From: Limoniibacter endophyticus
Lineage (GTDB): Bacteria > Pseudomonadota > Alphaproteobacteria > Rhizobiales > Rhizobiaceae
Length of the DNA stretch: 64,000 nucleotides
Direction: 5' to 3'
Assembly: GCF_014652835.1 (NCBI RefSeq)
Contig: NZ_BMZO01000004.1
Location: forward strand, 1-64,000
In this document: in pieces, positions 1-9,244 of the stretch
Position numbering within the stretch: the first letter of the stretch is position 1
Layout of the letters: each line of letters opens with the position of its first letter
The notes under the pieces: model-generated
The model's input: only the letters and a program-made list of their open reading frames with translations
Database searches by the model: none
What the model was told of the DNA's origin: nothing
Made by a program: the position numbers and the translations under genes

Positions 1-149
1 AATAAGCCAGGCTGCGGGGTGTGGGATAAATCGGCGCATGAACGACGGGATGAAGGCAGGATCTTCCGCCTTTTCCATTGAAACTATTGCGAAATATTTT
101 CGCCCGCTCCGGCAAGGGCGAGAAATCCATCCACGGTTTTGCCAAAGAA
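1..149. other. Left edge, no supported gene
   Basis: No gene is supported here. On the minus strand an open frame begins with ATG at 78 and runs 26 codons off the window edge without a stop. It has no visible ribosome binding site, so it could be the start of the next gene or chance. The plus-strand frames that cross this region are shadows of nusB and ribH. Confidence 0.3.
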
Positions 150-150
150 A

Positions 151-171
151 AACCCGGTCGCAAACCGGGTT
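151..171 (-). terminator. Intrinsic terminator after nusB
   Basis: An 8-bp perfect stem (aacccggt 151-158 with accgggtt 164-171) is followed in the minus direction by a T-rich run (TTTTTCTTT). It lies 27 nt past the nusB stop and would end the nrdR-rib-nusB transcript. Confidence 0.8.
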
Positions 172-197
172 CGGATTTACAGGGAGCACCACGAAAC

Positions 198-701
198 CTA
201 GCGCTTCGCTGGTCCCTTCTTGTCTTCGCGCACACGACGCGCGACGCGATCGAGCACGGCATTGACCAGCTTGGGCTCGTCCTCCGTGTAGAAAGCCTTG
301 GCAATATCGACATATTCCGAGACGATTACGGCGACTGGTACGTCCTGTCGCTTCGTCAACTCATAAGTTCCCGCACGCAAGATGGCGCGCAAGGTGGAAT
401 CCAGTCGCGACAGCGGCCAATCATCCGTCAGCGAAGTGTGAATGACGGGATCAATGGACTTCTGGTTTTCGACCACCCCCGAAAGAATCGCGCGAAACCA
501 CTGCGGATCGGCCTCCCGATAGGTGAAACCGTCGATCTCCTTGCCCAGACGGAAAGCTTCGTATTCAGCAGCCGTTTCCAACAGGCCGGCACCGCCAATA
601 TCCATCTGGTAGAGCGCCTGAACCGCGGCCAGACGCGCAGTCCCGCGCTTGTTGGCGGGGCGGATTTCAGGGTTAGGAACGCCGTTGTTCTGATCGGACA
701 T
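198..701 (-). CDS. nusB: Transcription antitermination factor NusB
   Basis: NusB binds boxA RNA with S10 (NusE) and supports antitermination of rRNA transcription. The 167-residue protein has the family length and the NusB fold signatures: an N-terminal [16 protein letters not shown] helix and a C-terminal [24 protein letters not shown] segment. The start is placed at the ATG at 701 (MSDQNNG), not the longer upstream frame, because it sits 3 nt after the ribH stop and the upstream extension reads into ribH. The gene is last in the rib cluster, the usual alphaproteobacterial ribH-nusB arrangement, and is probably translated with it. The tail is lysine/arginine rich. Confidence 0.95.
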   Translation of the reverse strand: MSDQNNGVPNPEIRPANKRGTARLAAVQALYQMDIGGAGLLETAAEYEAFRLGKEIDGFTYREADPQWFRAILSGVVENQKSIDPVIHTSLTDDWPLSRLDSTLRAILRAGTYELTKRQDVPVAVIVSEYVDIAKAFYTEDEPKLVNAVLDRVARRVREDKKGPAKR

Positions 702-703
702 GT

Positions 704-1159
704 TCAGGCTCCCAACTTGTCGCGCAGGGCAAGCATCGTCAGGGCCGCACGCGCAGCAAAGCCGCCTTTGTCGCCTTCGGATTTCCTGGCACGCGCCCAT
801 GCCTGCGCGTCGTTTTCAGTAGTGATGATGCCGTTGCCGATCACCAGCGCTTCATTGACGGACAGATCCATCAGAGCCCGCGCGCTTTCGTTGGCAACAA
901 TATCGAAATGATAGGTCTCGCCACGAATAACGCAGCCGAGAGCTACATAGCCGTCGAAAGCCTTCTCGCGATTTGCCGCACCATCGAGCGCAAAGGAGAT
1001 CGCTGCCGGAATTTCGAGCGCGCCCATCACCGTCACGACCTCATAAGTCGCGCCCGCCTCGTCGAGTGCGGCAGTCGCGCCTTCGAGAAGGGCATCGGCG
1101 AGATCGTCATAGAAGCGGGCTTCCACGATCAGAAAGTGGGGCTTGGTCGTCTCAGGCAT
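704..1159 (-). CDS. ribH: 6,7-dimethyl-8-ribityllumazine synthase
   Basis: This enzyme condenses 5-amino-6-ribitylaminouracil with 3,4-dihydroxy-2-butanone 4-phosphate, the penultimate riboflavin step. The 151-residue length and the motifs [22 protein letters not shown] and GNGIITTEN are typical. The catalytic histidine lies in the RGETYHFD segment. I chose the ATG at 1159 over an upstream in-frame start at 1186 because GGAG lies 6-9 nt before it. Brucella-type genomes carry two lumazine synthases; the position beside nusB and ribE points to the housekeeping RibH1 rather than the decameric RibH2. This is family knowledge, not something the sequence proves. Confidence 0.93.
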   Translation of the reverse strand: MPETTKPHFLIVEARFYDDLADALLEGATAALDEAGATYEVVTVMGALEIPAAISFALDGAANREKAFDGYVALGCVIRGETYHFDIVANESARALMDLSVNEALVIGNGIITTENDAQAWARARKSEGDKGGFAARAALTMLALRDKLGA

Positions 1160-1223
1160 TATTTTCTCCGGGAAAGAAGCGCTCAATTACGCACAATCTC
1201 GCCTTATCGCAAGCGATTGATGG

Positions 1224-1835
1224 CTACCCGCGCGGAAATTCCGCCAGACGTGCCGCGTAACGCGCCATTGTATCGATTTCCAGATTGACCTGGTCGCCGG
1301 CCTGGCGTTCGCCCCAGGTGGTGACTTGCAGCGAATGATGGATCAAAAGCACGTCGAAAATTTCGCCATCCACCTCGTTCACGGTAAGCGATGTACCATC
1401 CAGCGCGACCGAACCTTTCGGCGCGATGAAACGGGCGAATTCAACGGGCGCACGCAACCGGAAGCGCACGGCTTCGCCCTCTTCCTTGCGTTCGATGATC
1501 TGCGCCTGGCCATCGACATGGCCGGAGACAATGTGACCACCCAGTTCATCGCCGATCTTCAAGGCGCGCTCCAGATTGAGGCGTGTGCCCTTTTGCCAGG
1601 TAGACGCGGTGGTGAGACGCAACGCCTCTTCCCACGCCTCGACCTCGAACCAGCGCGCATTGGAGCCATCTTCAGGAAGCGCCGTCACCGTGAGGCAGAC
1701 GCCGGCATGCGAAATCGATGCGCCTATGGCGATGGTAGCGGGATCATAGGCGGTTTCGACACGCAAACGCACCCCCTGATCCAGCGGCGTGACGCTTTCG
1801 ACGCGCCCAATGTCGGTTACAATACCGGTAAACAT
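1224..1835 (-). CDS. ribE: Riboflavin synthase, alpha chain
   Basis: RibE dismutates two lumazine molecules to riboflavin plus the pyrimidine precursor. The protein has 203 residues and two lumazine-binding barrels in tandem. The N-terminal barrel begins with the diagnostic MFTGIV and carries SHAGVCLTV; the second carries the matching ALDGTSLTVNEV. The start is the ATG at 1835, which overlaps the ribD stop as TGATG, so translation is probably coupled. A longer frame to 1853 would add six residues before MFTGIV and is rejected. Some genomes name this gene ribC. Confidence 0.95.
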   Translation of the reverse strand: MFTGIVTDIGRVESVTPLDQGVRLRVETAYDPATIAIGASISHAGVCLTVTALPEDGSNARWFEVEAWEEALRLTTASTWQKGTRLNLERALKIGDELGGHIVSGHVDGQAQIIERKEEGEAVRFRLRAPVEFARFIAPKGSVALDGTSLTVNEVDGEIFDVLLIHHSLQVTTWGERQAGDQVNLEIDTMARYAARLAEFPRG

Positions 1836-2947
1836 CAGATTTTTCTCGACCATTCCAGATAGCTGTCAGGACCCAATGTCTGGTCCCTGCGAAGGATGAA
1901 CCCGTCAGGAATCGTATCGGCCCGAACGGGCGCTGCAACGCCGCCCTCGCCTATAACGACCTGACCGCGATAAAGCATGATGCGGTCAACCAGCCCTTCA
2001 TCGAGAAAGTGCCTGGCAGTGGCCGCACCGCCTTCGACCATGACGCGCATGAAGCCGCGCTGGCCGAGATCTTCCAGAAGTTCGGGCAAGGCGATAGAGC
2101 CTTCGAAGATTTCCGCGCCGAGGATTTCCACCCCCGCCTCCGTGAAGGTTGCACGTTTCTCGGCAGGGAGCGTATTGCCCACTGCCAGAAGAACAGGCGC
2201 CCGCTTTACGCTGCCGACGAGCTTCGAAGTGAGTGGCAGACGTCCATCCTTGTCCAGAACGATGCGGGTCGGGGAACGGCTCTCCATGCCGGGGATGCGC
2301 ACAGTCAGCTCAGGATCATCGGCGAGCGCAGTGCCTATGCCCACCAGAATGCCATCGCAGCGAGCGCGGTCAAGATGCACCTGATGACGTGCCCGATCTC
2401 CGGTGATGGCAATTTGTCCAGCGCCCGACCTGCCAATCATACCATCGGCAGAAAGCGCAAGTTTCAGAATGACTTCCGGACGCTTCTTGATAGAACGAAT
2501 CAGATAGCTAGCCAATTGGTCAGACGCTTCCTCGGCCATCACGCCTTCGGTGACCTCGACGCCAGCGGTGCGCAGGATTGCGTAGCCTTTTCCCGACACG
2601 CGCGGGTCCGGGTCGTGCGCGGCCCCGACCACGCGAGCGATGCCTGCCTCTACGAGTTTCTCAGCGCAGGGCGGGGTTTTTCCATGATGAGCGCAGGGTT
2701 CCAGCGTCACATAGGCGGTTGCTCCGCGCGCGCCTTCACCGGCCTCCGCCAGCGCCTGCGTTTCCGCGTGCGGGCGTCCGCCGATAGCAGTAACACCGCG
2801 CCCGATTATGCGCGGCCCCTCACCATCATCCCTGACGATGACCGTCCCGACGGAAGGATTGGTACCGGTCAGACCATCATGCTGCCTGGAGAAAGCAAGG
2901 GCCTCGGCCATGAAACGACGATCGAGTTCGTCCGCATCCCTCGTCAT
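1835..2947 (-). CDS. ribD: Bifunctional riboflavin deaminase/reductase RibD
   Basis: RibD performs two consecutive steps: deamination of the pyrimidine 2,5-diamino-6-ribosylamino-4-one phosphate, then NADPH-dependent side-chain reduction. The N-terminal deaminase (about residues 10-150) has the zinc ligands in GGRPHAE and EPCAHHGKTPPC. The C-terminal reductase (about 160-365) has LKLALSADG and MVEGGAATARHFL. The length of 370 is usual. The stop overlaps the ribE start. There is no FMN-riboswitch-like leader upstream; a 78-nt gap separates it from nrdR, so it is probably read from the nrdR/glyA side. Confidence 0.95.
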   Translation of the reverse strand: MTRDADELDRRFMAEALAFSRQHDGLTGTNPSVGTVIVRDDGEGPRIIGRGVTAIGGRPHAETQALAEAGEGARGATAYVTLEPCAHHGKTPPCAEKLVEAGIARVVGAAHDPDPRVSGKGYAILRTAGVEVTEGVMAEEASDQLASYLIRSIKKRPEVILKLALSADGMIGRSGAGQIAITGDRARHQVHLDRARCDGILVGIGTALADDPELTVRIPGMESRSPTRIVLDKDGRLPLTSKLVGSVKRAPVLLAVGNTLPAEKRATFTEAGVEILGAEIFEGSIALPELLEDLGQRGFMRVMVEGGAATARHFLDEGLVDRIMLYRGQVVIGEGGVAAPVRADTIPDGFILRRDQTLGPDSYLEWSRKI

Positions 2948-3025
2948 GCCCTGCTCTGTCCTTCACTCACTCCGACCGGCGATTCCAAACGCGAAAGCGG
3001 CATCCACTTCGCTGGCATTGCCTGA

Positions 3026-3490
3026 TTACTGCTCGGAATCCTCGCCGCGCAATTCGCCGAGAACATCCTGGAAATCCTTCGCCTCGCGGAAATTGCGATA
3101 AACGGAAGCGAAGCGTACATAGGCAACGTCATCAATGGCCTTCAAGGCCTCCATTATCAACTTGCCGATTTCATCCGAAGAAACTTCCGACTCGCCCGAG
3201 CTTTCAAGCTGGCGAACGATGCCGGAAACGGCGCGATCCAGCCGTTCCGGCTCCACATCGCGCTTGCGCACTGCGACCTGCATGGAGCGCAGCAGTTTGT
3301 CGCGATCAAACGGCACCTTCCGTCCCGAGCGTTTTACGACAGTCAGATCACGCAATTGCACCCGCTCAAAAGTCGTGAAACGTCCGCCACAGCTTGGGCA
3401 GACGCGCCTGCGACGGATGGAGGTGCCGTCCTCCGCAGGACGCGAATCCTTCACCTGGCTGTCTTCGGACTGACAATAAGGGCAGCGCAT
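3026..3490 (-). CDS. nrdR: Transcriptional repressor NrdR
   Basis: NrdR represses ribonucleotide reductase genes when its ATP-cone is loaded with dATP. The 154-residue protein shows the N-terminal zinc ribbon with CPYC and [13 protein letters not shown], followed by the ATP-cone (about residues 48-138, starting [16 protein letters not shown]). Its ATG overlaps the glyA stop (TGATG at 3488-3492), indicating co-transcription with glyA. A glyA-nrdR-ribD order is common in Rhizobiales. No NrdR box was sought inside the window because no nrd gene is present. Confidence 0.95.
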   Translation of the reverse strand: MRCPYCQSEDSQVKDSRPAEDGTSIRRRRVCPSCGGRFTTFERVQLRDLTVVKRSGRKVPFDRDKLLRSMQVAVRKRDVEPERLDRAVSGIVRQLESSGESEVSSDEIGKLIMEALKAIDDVAYVRFASVYRNFREAKDFQDVLGELRGEDSEQ

Positions 3491-4800
3491 CAGCCGAGAT
3501 ATTCATACATCGGGAAGCGGCTTGTCAGTTCGATTACCTTCTTCTGCACGGCAGCCTCCACGGAGGCATTGCCTTCATCGGAGTTTGCCGTTTTCAGGCC
3601 GTCCAGCACCTCGGCAATGAGATTACCGATCTCGCGGAACTCAGCCTTGCCGAAACCGCGCGTTGTGCCCGCCGGAGTGCCGAGGCGAACGCCGGACGTA
3701 ACGAACGGCTTTTCCGGGTCGAACGGAATGCCGTTCTTGTTGCAGGTGATATTGGCGCGGCCGAGTGCAGCTTCCGCACGCTTGCCCGTGGCATTCTTGG
3801 GGCGCAGGTCCACCAGCATCAGATGGTTATCGGTGCCGCCTGAAACGATATCGAGACCGCTTGCCTTCAGCGTATCGGCAAGCTCGCGGGCATTGTCGAC
3901 GACGTTTTTCGCATAGGTCTTGAATTCCGGCTGCAAAGCCTCTCCGAGTGCGACAGCCTTCGCCGCGATGACATGCATCAGCGGGCCGCCCTGGAGGCCG
4001 GGAAACACGGCCGAATTAATCTTCTTGGCGATCGCCTCGTCATTGGTCAGGATGATACCGCCGCGCGGACCACGCAGCGATTTGTGGGTCGTGGAGGTAA
4101 CGACATGTGCATGCGGGATTGGCGACGGGTGCTGCCCTCCGGCAACCAGGCCGGCAATATGCGCCATGTCGACCATGAGATAGGCGCCGACCTCATCAGC
4201 GATCTCGCGGAAGCGCTTCCAGTCCCAGACACGGCTATAGGCGGTACCGCCAGCCAGAATGAGCTTCGGCTTGTTTTCCCTGGCGAGACGCTCGATCTCT
4301 TCCATGTCGAGGAGATGATCGTCTTCACGCACACCGTAGGATACGACGTTGAACCACTTGCCCGACATGTTGACGGGTGAACCGTGCGTCAGGTGACCGC
4401 CCGAGTTGAGATCGAGCCCCATGAAGGTGTCGCCCGGCTGCAGAAGCGCCAGGAACACGGCCTGGTTCATCTGGCTGCCGGAATTTGGCTGCACATTGAC
4501 GAACGCGGCACCGAAAAGCTTCTTCGCGCGCTCGATGGCCAGTTCCTCGACGATATCGACATATTCGCAGCCACCGTAATAGCGCTTGCCCGGATAGCCT
4601 TCGGCATATTTATTGGTAAGCACCGTACCCTGCGCCTCCATGACGGCGCGCGAGACGATATTTTCAGAAGCAATCAGCTCGATCTCGTGGCGCTGGCGAC
4701 CAAGCTCCTTGCGAATGGCGGAGAAAATCTCGCCATCGCGCTCTTCCAGAGCGGTTTCAAAGAAAGTCTGACGAGACTTGGCGTCGGCTGCATTCAACAT
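3490..4800 (-). CDS. glyA: Serine hydroxymethyltransferase
   Basis: This PLP enzyme interconverts serine and glycine, feeding one-carbon units into folate for purine and methionine synthesis. The PLP lysine is in [13 protein letters not shown]. Other hallmarks are [11 protein letters not shown] near the N terminus and [15 protein letters not shown] place the start at the ATG at 4800 (436 residues), with GAGGT upstream; a GTG 24 nt further upstream has poorer support. The 280 nt before it, up to the ldtP stop, probably hold the promoter, but I cannot assign one. It is the first gene of the glyA-nrdR-rib-nusB series. Confidence 0.95.
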   Translation of the reverse strand: MLNAADAKSRQTFFETALEERDGEIFSAIRKELGRQRHEIELIASENIVSRAVMEAQGTVLTNKYAEGYPGKRYYGGCEYVDIVEELAIERAKKLFGAAFVNVQPNSGSQMNQAVFLALLQPGDTFMGLDLNSGGHLTHGSPVNMSGKWFNVVSYGVREDDHLLDMEEIERLARENKPKLILAGGTAYSRVWDWKRFREIADEVGAYLMVDMAHIAGLVAGGQHPSPIPHAHVVTSTTHKSLRGPRGGIILTNDEAIAKKINSAVFPGLQGGPLMHVIAAKAVALGEALQPEFKTYAKNVVDNARELADTLKASGLDIVSGGTDNHLMLVDLRPKNATGKRAEAALGRANITCNKNGIPFDPEKPFVTSGVRLGTPAGTTRGFGKAEFREIGNLIAEVLDGLKTANSDEGNASVEAAVQKKVIELTSRFPMYEYLG

Positions 4801-5021
4801 GGGTTTATGGACCTCGCATGGCACGCTTGGGGCTGGAACCGCGCCTTGATGCGGCCAGTCCTTAATCGATATCCGCGCGCATTATCATATCCGGCTCCGG
4901 ATTGCCATGCCGACGCACAGATTTGCACCTTGAAATGCATCGCTGGCGTCTCTCTCAGGAAGAATTATCCGAAGATAAAGTCTAGAGGGCCCGCATCCAC
5001 TCAGTTTCCGCTTCAGCAAAC

Positions 5022-5047
5022 AAAACCCGCCGTTTCCAGCGGGTTTT
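5022..5047 (-). terminator. Intrinsic terminator after ldtP
   Basis: A 9-bp perfect stem (aaaacccgc 5022-5030 with gcgggtttt 5039-5047) lies 34 nt past the ldtP stop. Reading minus, the stem ends in a TTTTG/TTTG run. The T-rich arm on the other side could also stop plus-strand transcripts. Confidence 0.75.
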
Positions 5048-5080
5048 CTTATAAGATCCAACTCTAGTCCAGACGTTGCT

Positions 5081-6340
5081 TCACAGCGTCGAGATTTGTA
5101 ACTCGGCTGCGCCGTCCATCGCGTAGATGTCGTCGCGGAAGTGTGTAACGCCGTTGCCGGTAGACCATGCCGAGATATACTTGAAATGCACCGGCACCGG
5201 ATTGCTGACCGGGATCGGCTTGTTCTCGCCCGAATGCATCTGGCGCTCGATGTTGGCACGTTCCCAACCGGGGGTATCGCGCAGGATCCAGGTGACGAGG
5301 TCGCGCACATTCTGCACGCGTACGCACCCGGAGGAATCGAAGCGCATCAGGTTCCAGAACAGGCTTTGCTGTGGCGTGTCGTGCATATAGACCGCGTGCG
5401 AGTTCGGGAAATTGATCTTGACGGAGGCCATTGCATTAATGTCGCCCGGCTCCTGACGGAACAGGTAGCGCGCTGCTTCTTCTGTATTCCAGTCAATGGT
5501 GGACGGGTCGATTTCCTGCTGGTTCGGGCCAAACACCTTGATCTTGGAGCGCTCCAGATAGGTCGGATCCTTACGCATCAGCGGGATGATATCCTTGCGC
5601 ACGATGGAGACCGGCGCGTGCCAGTAGGGATTGATGATGATCTCATTGATCTTGGAATCCAGGATCGGAGTCTGGCGATCGATCTTGCCTACAATGCCAG
5701 TGTGGCGCGAGACGACGCGCGGGCCCTCGACCGCTTCGATATTGGCAGCCGGGATATTCACCAGAACATAACGCCCGCCATAATCCTTGTTGCTTTCCTC
5801 GCGCAGCCGCTGAAGGTTGCGCTGCAGCTGCATGAGGCGCGTCTGAACGGGAATGTTCATCGCCTTGTAGCTGAACTCGCCCATGACGCCATCCTCCGGC
5901 AGTCCGTGACGGGCCTGAAAGCGTTTCACCGCGGCGTCCACATAAGTATCGAAGGCAGGGGAAATACCGGCCGACTGCGGCAGATCGCCCGAGATCATGA
6001 GGCGCTGGCGCAGCGGAACGACGTCCGGATCGGACACGCCGATCTCCAGTTTCTTCGTCGCCGGAACCAGATTCCACCCACCCTGCGCCGCCAGATCATT
6101 ATGCTGGGCTATCGCCTGCTCGGTGTACATGATGGTTTCCATGCTCATGATCGGCAGCGTGGAGGCCACGCGCGCCACCTGCTGGCTGCCCCGCGCATCG
6201 AACTGATCATCCCAATTGCCGCGACGCGGCGAATTCAAGATGTTCTGCAACACGTCCTGCGCATGGGCAGATGCGGCAGTGATGGCGGTGGCTGCGACGG
6301 CACCTGTCCCGGCGATGAAGAAACGGCGATTGATCGACAT
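5081..6340 (-). CDS. ldtP: Exported L,D-transpeptidase, LdtP type
   Basis: The product is a periplasmic L,D-transpeptidase of the YcbB/ErfK-YbiS class that forms 3-3 peptidoglycan cross-links or anchors proteins. The 419-residue protein opens with a twin-arginine-like signal (SINRRFFIAG, then a hydrophobic run ending in AHA). A peptidoglycan-binding domain follows (about 105-165, VKRFQARHGLPEDGVMGE). The catalytic domain (about 190-350) carries the cysteine in FDSSGCVRVQN and a histidine in VYMHDTP. The ATG at 6340 has GAGGA upstream; an in-frame ATG at 6382 has no ribosome binding site. The neighbouring MarR regulator matches the LdtR/LdtP pair described in Liberibacter and Sinorhizobium, so the symbol is partly by context. 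Confidence 0.88.
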   Translation of the reverse strand: MSINRRFFIAGTGAVAATAITAASAHAQDVLQNILNSPRRGNWDDQFDARGSQQVARVASTLPIMSMETIMYTEQAIAQHNDLAAQGGWNLVPATKKLEIGVSDPDVVPLRQRLMISGDLPQSAGISPAFDTYVDAAVKRFQARHGLPEDGVMGEFSYKAMNIPVQTRLMQLQRNLQRLREESNKDYGGRYVLVNIPAANIEAVEGPRVVSRHTGIVGKIDRQTPILDSKINEIIINPYWHAPVSIVRKDIIPLMRKDPTYLERSKIKVFGPNQQEIDPSTIDWNTEEAARYLFRQEPGDINAMASVKINFPNSHAVYMHDTPQQSLFWNLMRFDSSGCVRVQNVRDLVTWILRDTPGWERANIERQMHSGENKPIPVSNPVPVHFKYISAWSTGNGVTHFRDDIYAMDGAAELQISTL

Positions 6341-6605
6341 TGTCGGTAAGTCCTCATTGGCATGCAAACTAGCATGATCCATTAGCTAAACCAGCCAATC
6401 TTAATATTTCGGAAACCATGCGGTTCCGGACAGATGGCGAAACACTCCTTCGCAATCCCGGAGGCAAAACCGGTTCCCACTTTTGCTGGAATTGCTATGT
6501 GAGGCTTTACTCATGGGAATATGGCTTCACCATGGCTCAATTGGGCCGGCAAGAAGCCGTTACTGGCCCGTCGCACAAATGTCACAGAAATACTCACGCG
6601 AAAAG

Positions 6606-6646
6606 CCGGTTGCACAGCGATCATTCCCTCGCCCATGTGCAACCGG
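6606..6646. repeat. Perfect inverted repeat between ldtR and ldtP
   Basis: ccggttgcac (6606-6615) and gtgcaaccgg (6637-6646) form a perfect 10-bp inverted repeat with a 21-nt spacer. Further TTGC-containing words lie between it and the ldtR stop. It could be a weak terminator of ldtR (CTTTTC follows in the minus direction) or an operator for LdtR in the ldtP upstream region. The sequence alone cannot decide. Confidence 0.55.
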
Positions 6647-6684
6647 TGAATTCGTTGCGACGTCTTACGTTGCAATCTTGCGAT

Positions 6685-7200
6685 TTACATCCGGTAGGCG
6701 ATCGTGTCGTTCCAGAAGCGGTCCAGACGCTGGAGGGCGCGGTTCATCTGCGTGAACTCATCGACATTGATGCCGCCGACCTGCTCGATCGAACCAATGT
6801 GGCGCTCATAGAGCTTGCCAACGACCTGCGCAACCTCATTGCCCTTGTCGGTCAGGCTGACACGCACCGAGCGACGATCGATGCGCGAGCGCTGATGATT
6901 GATGAAGCCTAGATCCACCAGCTTCTTGAGATTGTAGGAGACGTTGGAGCCGAGATAGTAACCGCGCGAACGCAGTTCACCTGCCGTCAACTCCGCATTA
7001 CCGATATTGAAGAGCAGCAGCGCCTGGATCGCATTGATGTCGGAGCGGCCGTTCCGGTCGAACTCGTCCTTGACGACGTCGAGCAAGCGGCGATGCAGAC
7101 GTTCTACGAGCTGGAGCGATTCCATGTAGAGCGTGCGAATTGCTTCGTGACCATCTGCCTGCCTGGGCGCGGTGGAAACCGCTTTGTTGGTGTTGATCAT
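6685..7200 (-). CDS. ldtR: MarR-family regulator LdtR
   Basis: This 171-residue winged-helix regulator has the MarR DNA-binding core: LTAGELRSRGYYLGSNVSYNLKKL as the helix-turn-helix, then the wing SRIDRRSVRVSLTDKG. In Liberibacter and Sinorhizobium the LdtR protein controls the adjacent L,D-transpeptidase gene and osmotic-stress tolerance. Here the two genes are adjacent on the same strand, ldtR upstream, with 344 nt between them. The promoter should lie in 7201-7470, shared with the divergent alkaline phosphatase gene. Assignment rests on sequence class and neighbourhood. Confidence 0.85.
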   Translation of the reverse strand: MINTNKAVSTAPRQADGHEAIRTLYMESLQLVERLHRRLLDVVKDEFDRNGRSDINAIQALLLFNIGNAELTAGELRSRGYYLGSNVSYNLKKLVDLGFINHQRSRIDRRSVRVSLTDKGNEVAQVVGKLYERHIGSIEQVGGINVDEFTQMNRALQRLDRFWNDTIAYRM

Positions 7201-7470
7201 CGTATTGCCTCGTGTTTAACGCCGTGGTGCATGTTTTTATCTGGCACCTTGGACCCGAGATTAGACGCAACACCTAAAATTCGAATTAAACGCCAAGCTT
7301 AACAGGAGCTTACACTGCGTCGCTTCGAAACAGCCTTAATTTTTGGTCACCCATCTGCCGCAGTTCCCTTTGTCGAAGGCACCACGTTATTCAATTACAG
7401 CCGCAATAAAACTGTCGCGGACACAGACTAGGCTGGGTCAGGTTTCAACCGTTCACTTTTGAGAGGGATC

Positions 7471-8931
7471 ATGACACTGACCAAGACCTTGCTCGCCGGC
7501 CTAGCCCTGAGCACCGCTTTGACCGGAGCCGCATTCGCGCAGGAAGGCAGTAATGCCAAGAATGTCATCCTGCTCATCACCGATGGCGCAGGCATCAACA
7601 CGTGGCGCGCAGCCAGCTACTATCGGCGCGGCGCGCTTGGCCACGAGGTCTATGACGATTTCGACGTCAAGCTCTTCTCCTCGACCCACCCGCTGAACAT
7701 GTCGAACACACCGACCAAATCCGACGAGGACAAGGTCACGTTCAACCCCGCCGAACTCTGGAAGGCCGACAAGGTGGATACCACTTTCGAGGGCAGCCTC
7801 GGAAAGTACGACGGCTTCTTCAACGGTTACGATTACAGCCGCGCCTTCTATACCGACAGTGCCGCCGCCGCGACCGCCCTCGCTTCCGGTGAAAAGACCT
7901 ATAACAATGCGATCAACTGGAGCAATGACGATAAGAAGCTGAAGCATCTGGGCGAATATGTCGTTGAGAGCGGGCGTGCGCTGGGTGTCGTTTCTTCCGT
8001 TCAATGGTCACATGCTACCCCTGCCGGCTTCCTCGGCCACAACCCCAGCCGCAATGATTACGTGGGTCTTGGCAAGGAGATCATCGAGAGCGGGCTTGCC
8101 ACGGTTATCATGGGCGCCGGCCACCCTCTATTTGACCAGAACGGAAAACCGGTCCAGCCGAAAGACGACAAGGCCTATCGCTATGTCGGCGGCAAGGAAG
8201 TCTGGGACAAGCTGGTTGCAGGCCAGACGGATTACCAGCTGATCGAGACACGCGCCGATTTCGAGGCGCTCGCAGCCGGAAAGCTGGCCCTAGGCGAAAG
8301 CGGCAAGGTTCTTGGCACCTTCCAGAACAGCGCAACCTCGCAGTTCAACCGCGACGGCGTCGGCTTCGGAGACAAGCTCGAAAACTCGCCGACACTCGCG
8401 ACCATGACCAGGGGGGCCCTCAACGTCATCTCCAAGGAGGAGGACGGCTTCTTCCTTATGGTCGAAGGTGGTGCAGTGGACTGGGCGGCGCACGCCAACA
8501 ACCTGCCACGTATCATCGAAGAGCAGATCGAGTTCAACGAAGCGGTTGAAGCGGCCGTCGAGTGGATTGAGGAAAACAGCTCCTTCGACGATACGATGAT
8601 CGTCGTCACCACCGATCACGGCAACGGCCTGCTGCAGGGTCCGAATTCCGACGAGAAAGCCTATGCCGGTATCGTCAATCAGGGTGCCGGCGCGCTGCCG
8701 CTGGTTCGCTGGCACAGCGATACGCATACGCGCGAACTGGTTCCGGTCTATGCCAAAGGCAAGGGTTCTGCTTTCTTCGGAACCGTTGCAAAACAGGATG
8801 CAGGTCTTGCGGCCTACAAGGTGCCTGCCGAACAGCAATTCTACATCGACAATACCGATATCTTCCGCGCATCGATGAATGCCATGGGCATCAAGGAAGA
8901 CGAAACGCTGCAGAAACAGGCGTCAAACTGA
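7471..8931 (+). CDS. Secreted alkaline phosphatase
   Basis: The product hydrolyses phosphomonoesters in the periplasm. The 486-residue protein begins with a signal peptide (cut after AAFA) and has the alkaline phosphatase superfamily landmarks: ILLITDGAG metal site, nucleophile serine in TDSAAAATALASG, MVEGGAVDWAAHANN, TTDHGNG and a C-terminal HTRELVPV. The ATG at 7471 is preceded by GAGAGG; the TTG at 7459 is not used. A GC-rich hairpin follows the stop. It lies near the phosphonate importer, suggesting a role in phosphate scavenging, although I see no convincing Pho box directly upstream. Confidence 0.92.
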   Translation: MTLTKTLLAGLALSTALTGAAFAQEGSNAKNVILLITDGAGINTWRAASYYRRGALGHEVYDDFDVKLFSSTHPLNMSNTPTKSDEDKVTFNPAELWKADKVDTTFEGSLGKYDGFFNGYDYSRAFYTDSAAAATALASGEKTYNNAINWSNDDKKLKHLGEYVVESGRALGVVSSVQWSHATPAGFLGHNPSRNDYVGLGKEIIESGLATVIMGAGHPLFDQNGKPVQPKDDKAYRYVGGKEVWDKLVAGQTDYQLIETRADFEALAAGKLALGESGKVLGTFQNSATSQFNRDGVGFGDKLENSPTLATMTRGALNVISKEEDGFFLMVEGGAVDWAAHANNLPRIIEEQIEFNEAVEAAVEWIEENSSFDDTMIVVTTDHGNGLLQGPNSDEKAYAGIVNQGAGALPLVRWHSDTHTRELVPVYAKGKGSAFFGTVAKQDAGLAAYKVPAEQQFYIDNTDIFRASMNAMGIKEDETLQKQASN

Positions 8932-8955
8932 TTTCGTCCAGCCCTCAAGATCGAG

Positions 8956-8975
8956 GGCGCGGTGAAAACCGCGCC
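8956..8975 (+). terminator. Hairpin after alkaline phosphatase gene
   Basis: ggcgcgg (8956-8962) and ccgcgcc (8969-8975) form a 7-bp GC stem with loop tgaaaa, followed by TTCTCCCTC. The T-tract is poor, so termination strength is uncertain. Confidence 0.55.
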
Positions 8976-9037
8976 TTCTCCCTCGTCGAGTTTCAGAAAT
9001 TAATCAACTGAATCAAATCACTGGCGCATCCATTAAA

Positions 9038-9069
9038 GAAAAAAGAAAAAGGCTCTTTCGCGAGAGGCC
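9038..9069 (-). terminator. Minus-strand terminator with no gene upstream of it
   Basis: In the minus direction a hairpin (9051-9069, stem GG-CTCT/AGAG-CC with loop CGCGAA) is followed by TTTTTCTTTTTTC. No minus-strand protein gene precedes it, so it either ends an unannotated minus-strand RNA or shields the alkaline phosphatase region from antisense transcription. Confidence 0.6.
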
Positions 9070-9244
9070 CTCGATGGATTAAAAACGCCATCGGTTTCGT
9101 ATAGACAAGATCATGGACCCAGACAGTAGTAGTACCAGCTCTGAACCCTCGTCTAGCTCGCCCTCCAATGAGGGCCGAGCGCGTATCTTCATGTATGAAA
9201 CCGTAGCCGCAAGGCAGCTTCCGCACGTGGACGCTGCCTTTTTT
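9070..9244. ncRNA. Structured non-coding element ahead of terC, with terminator
   Basis: About 175 nt without a credible protein gene hold several hairpins. One has stems gctcg-ccctc (9156-9165) and gaggg-c-cgagc (9170-9180) around loop CAAT. A short ttcat/atgaa stem follows near 9188-9199. At the end, ggcagc/gctgcc (9213-9238) encloses ccgcacgtgg and runs into T6 (9239-9244), a textbook plus-strand terminator only 68 nt before the terC start. That layout fits a leader with transcriptional attenuation, possibly a metal riboswitch, but the GGGGAGUAG core of the Mn (yybP-ykoY) class is absent. A minus-strand small RNA is the alternative. Confidence 0.5.

Noticed and set aside
78-911. 277-codon plus-strand frame across nusB and ribH
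   Set aside because: Antisense shadow; nusB and ribH on the minus strand are unmistakable.
9070-9244. Firm call of a Mn (yybP-ykoY) riboswitch
   Set aside because: The position before a TerC gene fits, but the conserved GGGGAGUAG core and matching closing stem are not present, so I keep it as an unclassified element.
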